Assembly (NCBI RefSeq): GCF_001540865.1
Contig: NC_033623.1
Location: forward strand, 14,541,995-14,605,994
Direction of reading: 5' to 3'
Length of the DNA stretch: 64,000 bases
Source: Ananas comosus
Taxonomy: Eukaryota > Streptophyta > Magnoliopsida > Poales > Bromeliaceae
Shown here: one piece after another, positions 35,907 to 46,685 of the stretch
Numbering within the stretch: position 1 is the stretch's first letter
Layout: each line of letters opens with the position of its first letter
Translations under genes and position numbers: made by a program
Notes under the pieces: generated by a model
Databases searched by the model: none
The model's input: the letters and a program-made list of their open reading frames with translations, nothing else
Told to the model about the DNA's origin: nothing

Positions 35907-38777
35907 TTAACCAAAAAAATTTACAACTTTGGGTCCCTTTTTAATCTTTGGTTTCGCATTAGTTTTCATTTTGCCCGCACCACTCCCTGCATCCGACTCT
36001 GATTTAGAGTATAAGTCGGCATCTTTCTTGTCGTTCTTCGCTTCTTCTGCAATAAAATCATCTTCAAGATCATCTCCACTTCGATAGACGCTCTGCAGCC
36101 CCTGCCGGCTATTTTCTGGTGTGTTTCCTGAAATGAGAAGAAGATATTCTAAACCAGTTAGCTAAAAATACCAAGCGCTGCTTTCATTCTAGATCGAGGT
36201 GAAACTGATATTAACCAATGCCTCATAATGAAAGTGCAAAACTTTATCTGACAAAATGTCATGATTTAATTAAGCCATCATAGCACCGGCACAGTTGTTT
36301 CACGCCTACAGGAGGAAAAACCTAGGTCCACAAATCATTTGTTTTTCAAAATGCATTCTACAATCAAGAGTGCAGATGACTATTTTCGCATTAAACAAAG
36401 TACACCAGAAACAATCCTTAAACAAAAAGTCTTCCTCGGAGAGGAGTCCAAACAAATCTAAAGGGCCACCGAAGAATATTAATAACTTAAAGGTTTGAAA
36501 CATTTTCTCAAACTGACAATGCAACTCTCTGGTAGTTTCAATATTCTTAGAGGCCAGGTACAATGCCATCAACAGGTTCCAATTTGATAGAAGATTGAAG
36601 ATATGAATGAGAATAAAGACTCGGGTTCACCTGTGTTCTGTGGTCCAGCAGAGGATGCCAAATCTTTATTGCCTTTATTTGGACACAGCCTGGCTAAATG
36701 GGTAACTCCCCCACATATCTTACAGCAACCACCCTAATTAAAACAAGATTTATGAAGTTATCAATCACGTTACATGAATGGCAGAATAGTGTGAACACAC
36801 AGTTGTCAGGGTTGAGTGCTAATTAAGAGCTTGAAAGAGTGGTTGTGTCCCATGTCTTTAAATATCATAACAAAAGATAATTAAGAAAGAAGTTCCTATA
36901 ACACCTGCAATCTCCATCACAACATATCTGATCTCAATTACTAGCTAGTTCCATAACACATGTAAAAAATAATGAGACCTTACCCATAATGACCGTAAGA
37001 GTGCATGAACAGGAGGAAGATATATAATACAATGAGCACAAGTACACAACTTATAAAGTAGATCAACAATGGGGATATAGCAAGCCAATACGAAATAGTT
37101 GTCTGATGTTGCCAGTTACTGAAGCTGAGGCCTTAATATGGATAACACTATAGAATGTTCTCTGCGCATGTCAAAATTTGGTGGCAAACTAAGGAAAACC
37201 AAGATTCGTAAAGTATGGCAAAATAATGATGAAAAAAAAAATCAGACCTAACATTCTGATACACCATTAAAAATTTTCAATGTAGAGAATGTGGAGTACC
37301 TAATGAATGAAGCGAGTAGCTTGCTACCTTTTTCCTAAAAGAAAAGACGAAGAAGAAGAAGAAGAAGAAGAATGTGGAGTACCTTTGGGTATATTCCATG
37401 TTCATTTTTTGGACAGTTCTTGCTCAAGTGTCCACGTTCTTTGCAAATAAAGCAGCTGGCAAATTTTGTACCTCCTGCGTACAAAGTAGCAAATGAGTAC
37501 AAATCATTTACAAATAAGCTTGCCCTAGTGCAAACATAGTTACTAGATGATGTTTGCTTATGTAAACTACAAAATTCCAGTTTATGTGATAGCTCCTGAA
37601 ATTAGAGTAGATATTGAAATGGCAGTACTGAATAAACTGAAGTTTGCAGTAGCCTAAGATAAAAGATTAATAGTGGAAACTAATAGTTACAAATTGACAA
37701 TATAATATCCCTTCTACTTGTAGTTACAGAATAGCCACACCAACAGGAATAGCTCAATTGTCGGACCAAAAGTTGCATTAGATATTTTAAAATAGATAAA
37801 CAATGCTTGGTAAAGCATATGTCCAATACAAAAATTGATTCATGTTAATAAAACGTTGTATATCAAAACAACCATAACCAATAATACTAGTAAGTACCAT
37901 CTTCGGCGGGTTTGGGACACTTGGAAAGAGAATGTCCGACTTCTCCACAATTATAGCAATACTTCTTGCCAGCAGTATCACTTTTCTCCGGGCAATTCTT
38001 GAGACTATGTCCGCGCTGCCGACATAGCAAGCATATCTGGAGGAAAAAAAGAGAGGCAAAATTGTTACCTTTTAAAGATAACGAATTGTTACCCCAAAAA
38101 TTGATCTTTTTTGAAAAAAAAAAAAGGTATAGTATTCGCACTTCAACTCAGGCATGGCGGAGATCAGGTGAACTATGCGATGAAGCACAAAGAGATAGGT
38201 TAATGTAAGGGCTACAAGACCGGAATCTAACCAATCAAATGATGGATATTGGGATACGAAAGGCCTCGTGAAACAGAGGCGGCTTACCATATTGCTTAGA
38301 TCAATTATTATAGATCGCAGCGAATAACGAATGATTAATCTACAGTACACATATAAAACTGCACTAATCAAAAGACACAATCAAAATATGAATCAAAATT
38401 AGGGCAAATATCATAAGTGCAAAGGAAGAGAAACATAACGAAATTGAAGTAAAAAAAAAAAATTAAACCTTATTATTCTCCCACTGGGCCTTCTCAGGGC
38501 ACAGCTTGGCGATGTGGTCCTTGGACTTACAGATGAAGCAGCTCTCCCCGGGGCGCATCCCGGGGACTCGAAGAGGGTGTTTTCGAAGAGCGGAGCCGCT
38601 CCTTTTGGTGGGTTTCCCCTTTAGGGTTGCTCCGTTGCTCTTCTCCAGCTTCTTCTTCTTCGTCTTCTTCGTTGGATCGGAGGAGGAGGGGTCTTTGGAG
38701 GGCTCGGGCTTGGGGAAGAGGTTGGGATGCGCCTCCTTGAAGCGCTTCCGCGCGAGCTTCTGCCTCTTGCTCACCAT
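35907..38777 (-). CDS. CCHC zinc-knuckle protein (ZCCHC9-like), five exons
   Basis: Minus-strand exons 38777-38469, 38036-37898, 37471-37383, 36733-36631 and 36127-35907 join in frame to 286 residues. The Lys/Arg-rich N-terminus (KRQKLARKRFK, KKTKKKKLEK) looks nuclear or nucleolar. Five CX2CX4HX4C knuckles start at about residues 80, 105, 130, 156 and 183, one per exon in exons 1, 3 and 4 and two in exon 2. The C-terminus is acidic and then Lys-rich. The order resembles ZCCHC9-type proteins, which bind RNA and have been linked to nucleolar functions. The plant role is not established. Intron 3 contains a LINE/SINE-type 3' tail. Confidence 0.9.
37300..37342 (+). mobile_element. LINE/SINE 3' tail fragment in an intron
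   Basis: The stretch aatgaatgaagcgagtagct, gctacctttttcctaaaag closely matches the LINE 3' terminus at 61498-61545 (hairpin gtagcttgctac). A GAA repeat follows. It is a heavily 5'-truncated insertion. Confidence 0.5.
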
Positions 38778-40162
38778 GTGTTCGATCGAAGTCCTAAACG
38801 CGCTTCTCGCGGTTGCGAACTCGAAAAAGAGTAGATTGTTTTAAGCACGCGGCGGATATAACCAAATCGATGCTCGGAGCTGGGACCAGACCCCAACTAC
38901 AACTCACTTTGGCTCTACCATATGGCTAGAGTCAGAGTGCCTTTTCTCTCGGATTTTAATTACATTACTATTACTCGTATGTTTCTATAAAATAATAAAA
39001 TTATAAATTTATTTTTTAAGTTTTATTTTATGCATTATCTTAATTTATCATTGAAGCGCAATTATTGAAGACTAGATCTGATGTCATAATTTAGCCGTGG
39101 CATTGGTGATACGTGGATGTATGAATGTGCTAAATTTTCATAATATATTTCTTTTCAAAAAGTTAAAACGATTGTGAATACTTAAACTATTTTTAAAATT
39201 TAAAATGCCAGATGTCGAACTTAAAAAGTCTGAAAATCAAAATAGAACGCGACGCAGAGTTAGGATACTCACTAATGTTACAGCTTATTATTATTTTTTA
39301 ATTTATTTTTCAATTGATAAATAAACTACTACCTTCATATGATCCTTCACCATGAAGAGCTGTTATGTGGACCGGTCCTATAGACCAGGTCCAAGCAAAA
39401 GAAATTAAAAAAAAAAAATCTTTCCTATATCAAACCGTATCTACCGCAGCATCTTCGAAGCCCAGCCCACGTCGCGCTCCGGCCCACGTGGCCTAGTTGC
39501 TCGCCAACTTTCGCCCACCTCCATCCGTTGCGTTCAATGGTTCGAGTCTAATGTCGCGTGCGGTTCAAACTATATATATATTATATATATTTATATATCC
39601 TCCGCTAGAAGGAACGTTGGACCCGTCCGCTTCCTCCGCCTCCGTGTTCTACACCTTTTCTTATTGTTTTTTTTTTTTAATTTATTTTTTATTTTCTTTG
39701 TTTCTCCAATCCGATTGTAATAAAGGTATTTTCTTAAATCTTCTTCTTTTGCGTTTTCTTTCTTCTTTTTTTTTTTCAGATTTTTATTTAATTTTTTGCT
39801 GTTTTTGAACGACGGATCCGAGTTTCTTTTCTCTCGAAAATTAGTTCGCTTCTTCAGAAATATCTCAGTTGATCGGTCTCGTGAGTTCTCCTGATTATTT
39901 TCCTTTCTTATCTTGATTTTTCCGCTAAGTTTTATGTTGATTTAATATTGATTTGATCGTTTTTTATGTGATTTTAAAATTCCGATCCGATCCATTTCTT
40001 GATTTGTTCCTTCAGATTTTAGACGATGTTCGAAATTGGGAATGATTAGATCGTTTTTTTTTTTTTTTGTAGTTACCGTTTCTTGATCTATCAGATCCTG
40101 ATCCGTTTGGTTTCTTGATCTGTTCTTCTTCTTCTTCTTGTTGTTTAGATCGAGGAGGAGGG
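38778..40162. promoter_or_regulatory. Divergent promoter region between zinc-knuckle and SRP receptor genes
   Basis: Start codons at 38777 (-) and 40163 (+) face apart. A tatatata cluster at about 39570-39598 may be the TATA region for the plus-strand gene. A donor-like aaaggtatttt at about 39724 and a pyrimidine-rich acceptor at about 40148 would fit a 5' UTR intron. These placements are inference. Confidence 0.4.
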
Positions 40163-43100
40163 ATGTTGGAGCAGCTTCTGATCTTCACCCGCGGGGGGCT
40201 GATCCTGTGGTCGTCGTGCCGTGGGCTCGGCAACGCGCTCAAGGGCTCGCCGATCGACGCCCTGATCCGGTCGTGCCTCCTCGAGGAGCGCTCGGCCGAG
40301 ACCTCCTTCGCCCACGACGCCTACACCCTCAAGTGGGCCTTCCACAACGAGCTCGGCCTCGTCTTCGTCGCCGTCTACCAGCGGATTCTCCATCTCCTCT
40401 ACGTCGACGACCTTCTCGCCGCCGTGCGCCGCGAATTTGCCGAAATCTACGACCCGAAGCGCACCTCCTACGATGATTTCGACGAGACCTTCCGCCAGCT
40501 CCAGAAGGAGGCCGAGGCCCGCGCCGAGGAGATGAAGAAGTCCAAGCAGGCCGGCCGCGCCCCGGCCGTGCCGGGCAAGAAGCAGGGTGCCGGCGGTGCT
40601 GCGCAGCGCGACGCTAAGCAGAAAGGCAACGGCGCCGGCGGAGGTGGATCCGGAAAGGACGATGGGGATGGGGATGGGGATTCGGGGAAGGGACGCTGGT
40701 TAGCCAACGGTAATGGAAACGGCCAGGAGAAGGGCGCGAGGGAGCGGTCGCACGCTCCTCCGGGCTCTGTTGTTGTTAAAGGTAAAGAGAATGGCGGCCC
40801 CCAAGCGGGGGCTTTCGATGTAAATAAGTTACAGAAGTTGCGTTCGAAAGGTGGCAAGAAGAGTGACAACACTAAGCCGGCTTCGAAGGGAGGAGAGCCG
40901 AAGAAGATCGTGAAGAAGAACAGGGTTTGGGATGATTCGCCTTCCGAGTCGAGGCTGGACTTCACTGATCCGGTAGATGAGAGAGGGGAGGGGATTGTGG
41001 AGGCCGTGGCGGCGGATCAGGGTGAGAGCATGATGGATAAGGAGGAAGATTTGAGCAGCGAGAGTGAGGCTGAAGAAGAAGACGAGGAAGTGGAGGGTGC
41101 CAAACCTGGCGCGAAGAAGAAAGGGTGGTTTACATCCATGTTTCAGAGGTAAATTTGTTAGTTTATTTTTCCTCTCTTTACTTTTACGTTCATTATTATC
41201 TGCAGCTGAATGAATGGTTAATTTTGATCCATTCATTTCGATGGATTTCTATTAGTATAACATGCTAGATTTCATAATAATGCTTAACTGCATTTCTGTT
41301 GCTCTCTGTGCACTAGTTGGTGAATTATATATTGGTGACAAATCTGTTATCTTTAGATAGATATTCATGTTCTTTGTTTCGTAATGTTTACGTTTTTACT
41401 TTTGCACTTATTTCACTACTCACTAGCTACTATAGGGCTTTGAAATTTGTGCTTTGTGATGTATGTCATTGATATAATCAGCATTTCATGGACGGGTGTT
41501 AGATGTGCTGAGGCTGTTGATAGTTGGAAGTTTTCATTTTAGATTGGTCCAACAGTGTCTTTATGTGTGATACAGAATTTTGATTGAATTTTTTTCTTTT
41601 TCCCTTCTCCTGACATCTTCACAGAACCACATAAATTGGTTAATCTCCCCCTCTTAGAGTAGTCGTCATCCATCATTGTTATGTGGCCACAATTATCAGT
41701 AGTTGCATGTTAATGCCGAACACACTACTTATCATGGCTTCCGTACATCATTATGTCTTGTTAATAGATCTTCCTCTGTGATGTCTATTACTCACACTAA
41801 CCAGCCGTTTTGCTCATATTGTCACGCTCATCACGTTCTCATACCATCAGCTAGGATATGACATAAAAGAGTGACGTTTCATCAGAACAGCTTCTGTCTG
41901 TTTTTGCTTGTTGTGTTGTTTTAAAAACAACGCCAATTATTACTGCACCTTCATTTTAAGGATGGATAAAGGTTTTGTTCAATAAACACTACCTTTTTCT
42001 GACTAACATTTTAATTAAGGAAGTTGGATGATGACTTGTGGACTAACAAGACTGATACTACCTTTGAACTATTAGAGACTAATATGTAGCTTCACGCCAT
42101 ACTTTATCGTTGACATACTTTCGTCAGCAGGATAGTGATTATGTAAAATGTAGTTCTCTAAGTCCTTTTCGTGTGACTGGAGACTGGTACATGGCTTCAC
42201 GACCTTTGAATGATAAGTTTTCTCATATTATGATTTTCTGATTCAGCATCGCTGGTAATGCTATTATTGAGAAGTCAGATCTACAACCAGCTCTGAAAGC
42301 TCTCAAGGACAGATTGATGACTAAAAATGTGGTATGCATATTGTGATAATTTGTGTTTTTGATAGGTGCTTATCAAATATACAGGATACAGGTTGTCTTG
42401 GTGTTTTCACTAATTGCTTTTGGAATTTCAGGCAGAGGAGATAGCTGAGAAGCTTTGTGAGTCAGTTGCAGCTAGTCTTGAGGGAAAAAAGCTGGGATCC
42501 TTCACCAGAATATCTTCAACTGTTCAGGTTTGTCAACAGCAATGTACTATTAAGTTCTAATATAACTGTTGGCTTGTAAAGCATATGTTCATCATCCAAG
42601 CATTCACGTTGATGTTGGATAACAACTGCAGACGGCAATGGAAGAGGCTCTTCTTCGCATTCTTACTCCTAAACGCTCCATTGACATTTTGAGGGAGGTG
42701 CATGCTGCTAAAGAGCATGGAAAACCATATGTTATTGTGTTTGTTGGTGTGAATGGAGTTGGGAAATCTACCAATCTTGCAAAGGTCACCTCTCTTCTAT
42801 TTTACTCATCGAACTTATCCTTCTATCATGTCTCGTGCCGCTAGCGCAATGGTTTAAGTCTTAGGCTTGCAACCGTATGGTTGCAGGTTAGTATTGTTTC
42901 TATTCTCCAGTTACTCTGTTTGGGAACCCCACTTTAGTGGGGTCATAACCTGATAACCATCCTTTATTTGTTGCCTTTTGGTAAGTACCTATATACAGTT
43001 GGAGGAAATCTGAAATGTGGGTTATCTTTATTTTCTTTTTCTTTTAATGTATTGCCAGGTTGCATACTGGCTTCTTCAACACAATATCAGTGTCATGCTC

Positions 43101-44536
43101 GCAGCATGCGATACCTTTAGGTCAGGTGCTGTTGAACAACTGCGCACACATGCCCGCAGGCTTCAGGTAATTAGACTTATCTGTGTTTCCATGCCTAGTT
43201 TGGATGAATCACGACTAAATTATTCATCCACTTTGCTTTCCAAGAAAGGGACGTATCTCTTTGTTATTTTGTTTGTGAGATAAAAGCAAAGAATATCTGC
43301 CTACTCCTGGCAAAATTTTAAATATGTCATACGGTATTTGAGGCATTCAGTCGATTTTATGTCATTTGCCAAATAACTGGCCATTCATTGTGTCATATAC
43401 TATAGAAAGTCATATTAATCTCGTTGGGTCTTAATATGTCGATAGTTTGTTGGGTTGGATTTGGGTTGTACTTAGTTTCAATAATTTTCTTTATATATTT
43501 CTTATCTTTCTCTTAAAAAATGCTTTGCAGATTCCTATATTTGAAAAAGGGTATGAAAAAGATCCTGCCGTAGTAGCAAGGGAAGCTATTCAGGAAGCAA
43601 GTCGCAATAAATCAGATGTTGTTCTTGTTGATACAGCTGGACGGATGCAGGTAGTTAGCAACACAGATGCTTTTCATGCTTGTTGGATTTCAGTTTGGAT
43701 AGTTCTGTTTTCTGTGTCCTTAGTATGTTGTCTTTTTGTTTTTTAAACAACTTGTTAGGACAATGAGCCACTGATGAGAGCACTCTCCAAGCTCATCAAT
43801 CTCAACAGCCCAGATTTGGTTTTGTTTGTTGGAGAAGCTCTGGTTGGAAATGATGCTGTTGATCAACTTTCAAAGTTCAACCAGGTATGGTTTTTTTTCC
43901 TTTTGTTTAAGCATATCGGAGTACCATTGGTTGAGGAAATAGTCTCTATATTTGCCTGATGTTGATTATTTTTGCTTCTGTGGATTGCAGAAATTAGCTG
44001 ATCTTTCAACAGTTCCTAACGCGAGATTGATTGATGGCATCCTTCTCACCAAATTTGACACAATCGATGACAAGGTTTTGTGTCAAATAACTTTTCACAG
44101 TGAACGACTAAATGTTAAGCCAAACTTGTAGGAGACCTCATGAATATCGTGATTTTTGGCTTTGCCACCCCTGAGGCATTGAAAAAATATGATATATGTA
44201 TATCATTCACTTCTTATGCAGCAATAGTTCTCCGCTATCAATTACTTTCTCATAGGCTAAATCCTAAGACGTAGTTTTAACTTGTAAAATTCAAGGGGTG
44301 GATCTTAAATCACGATTCTCATAGGGGGATTTGGTTTCTGCTTATTAGTTGTTTATTAGTTGTATATTTGAATCGATGGTTTTTCTGAGGCTGCTGTAAA
44401 ATTTGTGTAGGTCGGGGCTGCTCTTTCTATGGTGTACATCTCTGGAGCTCCCGTGATGTTCGTTGGTTGTGGCCAGTCTTACACTGATCTCAAGAAGCTG
44501 AATGTTAAGTCTATCGTGAAAACTCTGTTGAAGTGA
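40163..44536 (+). CDS. SRPRA: Signal recognition particle receptor subunit alpha, nine exons
   Basis: Exons 40163-41148, 42247-42331, 42432-42527, 42632-42784, 43059-43166, 43531-43650, 43759-43884, 43991-44074 and 44411-44536 join to 627 residues. The start [16 protein letters not shown] is the N-terminal longin-like SRX domain that binds SR-beta. A charged, low-complexity linker follows (about 125-320). The NG GTPase has G1 GVNGVGKS (428-435), [17 protein letters not shown] (510-514), TKFD (578-581) and a C-terminal [13 protein letters not shown]. Known role: docks SRP-ribosome complexes at the ER membrane through paired GTP hydrolysis. All motifs are intact. Confidence 0.96.
42836..42910 (+). 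other. tRNA-like (SINE head?) sequence in SRP receptor intron 4
   Basis: The stretch ctagcgcaatggtttaag, then ggcttgcaaccgtatggttg, resembles a tRNA D-arm/anticodon region with a pol III A-box, followed by a damaged B-box (ggttagtattg). It is probably a SINE relic and not a functional tRNA gene, because no acceptor stem closes. Confidence 0.35.
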
Positions 44537-46364
44537 ATGTGATATTTCGCTCTGTCTCGCCTGCATGGCTTCTATTTTCTTGTTATCTTTGAATCCCCTA
44601 TGACGTCATCATCTTGGCACTGGAAGTGGATCATTTCATGGCTACAGTTTTTCATATTAATGTAGTTGTTTGTTTTATGCGACGTAGTGTAACTGTAACC
44701 AAGTTAATGCTGTAAGCAGGTAACTGTGTTCATCGTTTGGATGGTGCCTTTTTGGTGTTTGATTTCCGCCCCGGCCCCTCTTTTTGTATCTGTCATTGAT
44801 TTTATTAACTGATATCGATAACACGCAGATATAACGTATGAACTGAAAAACATGCAATAAATAATTGAGAGGTGTCCTGCATTAGCTTAACTAAGGCAAT
44901 TCATGTGCTTCCTCATCTCAATTGCATCTGAATTTGGATATTCATTAGGCTTGTTGACCGTTGGATTATCATTTTAAGTTTGTTGAACCCGAAGAATCTA
45001 TGCGTATTTGGATGTTTCCTTTTATATACTCAATAGGTAGAACACATCGTTGAATTTTATGGTGGCGAACACCTGGCAATGATTTGTAATAAAATAATAA
45101 TAATAGTAATAATAATAAAATACTTGCAAGGTATAAACATAAACTATTGTTGGATAACTTGGGAATTTTAGTTAACTGTACAGAACAGTTACATTCATGA
45201 TGTGCTTAGAGCTGGTTGATATATCATGAATAAATGCTATCGAGAAGAAGATATATTTACTTTGGAATGTTGTGCTTCCCATATACTTACATTCATGATG
45301 TGAAGGATATTGATTAGTCAATAAATGCACAATAAATATACTACCCACCAACATTTTCTTCTGTATAACCATTCTCGTTGGTTTCAAAACGGGCACCATT
45401 CCTTCACTTTTCAAGCTAATGTCTGGTGATTTTGAGCCTCCTTTGACATTTCTACGAGATTTTCCTTCCAAAAGAGGGAAAATTAAAGCCTTCCCTGACA
45501 ATTTTCTTTTGAAGAATCTCTTGTACATGTTGATTAATTCAACGAGTGGTGTATGCATATCTAGAACATCTTGTTCATATTGCCTTTTTTCTTTAGAGAA
45601 ACGCTATTTTAAGTAACATTATTTTAAAAAGTTGTGATAATTTATTTAGTATGATCCTTTCGACAGCTTCTTTTTCTGAAGGTAAAGGTAGAAGTTGCAA
45701 CAAGAAGCTCATTCATACGGTGCGGTGCCGGTCAACTGAGACATACGTGGACATCTGAACGTGTAAAACCATTCAATTGCACGGTCAAAGCACTTGTTTC
45801 CGCATTTCAATTGAACGGTCAAACCATTTGACAGTGTACGTGCGTCTGTTTCACTTCGTGTGTTCAAATCGCATCGGCATATTCTCCAGTCTCCACCACA
45901 ATCATTTATTCATCATCTCATCTCATATGTACCTTGACTGTTGATAACTTAGGTAGTTTTCTCTACTCCTGGAGATGATCTTACCATACAAGACAAACTT
46001 ACTGAATAAAAAACGGCCATTATTGAACCGAGTGACATAAATCCTTTGTCCTAATTTGGCACCAAAATTTTCTAAATAGATGTAGAACAAAACAGGTCCC
46101 TGCCACATTTTGTGCGCCTTATTTTGCCCCAAATTATGAAAATATATTAGTCCTGGTGCCGTGGTGGTTCGCTTAATTTTAGCTTAAATTGATCCTTTTT
46201 GCAAGTAGTTGCTTGTCTGTTTGGCGTGACTTTTAGGTATTTTGACCATCTGTGAAGCTGTTGCAAATTAATATTTCAAGAATGGCGCTCCTTAAATAAG
46301 CACTTCCACATCACCTCACTAGAAGCTCCAACTGGTCAACCTCATTCTAATGGGCTTTTCCAGA
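44537..46364. other. Intergenic region between SRP receptor and RLP genes
   Basis: No gene is recognised. It contains an (AAT)n-like tract at about 45090-45120, and a short repeat acattcatgatgtg at about 45190 and 45290. The small ORFs are unsupported. Confidence 0.5.
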
Positions 46365-46556
46365 AGAGATATTGGAGCCTGACATTTTAGAATCATTCTT
46401 TAGGAAGATATTTGTTAGCCTAAAAACAAATTTGCGGTAAACCAAGATGTAGCGATAAATAGAGATATTGGAGCCTGACATTTTAGAATCATTTTTTAGG
46501 AAGATATTTGTTAGCCTAAAAACAAATTTGCGGTAAACCAAGATGTAGCGATAAAT
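46365..46556. repeat. Two-copy 96 bp tandem repeat upstream of RLP1
   Basis: 46365-46460 and 46461-46556 are almost identical (one visible base change, attcttt to atttttt). They end about 130 bp before the RLP start codon, so the duplication lies in the promoter. Confidence 0.92.
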
Positions 46557-46685
46557 TGCTAGTGTCATACGTTACCTGCTGCATATATTTTTCTCCTTCA
46601 TTGACCAGAAATTATCAGCTTCTGGGCGCAGCCACTATAAATAGGCCTACTATAGTATAACATGTAAGTAAAATATTCTAGTGCA

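Noticed and set aside
40138..40476. Second plus-strand frame in SRP receptor exon 1
   Set aside because: Out-of-frame Arg/Pro-rich product of GC-rich sequence. The SRX and NG domains use the frame starting at 40163.
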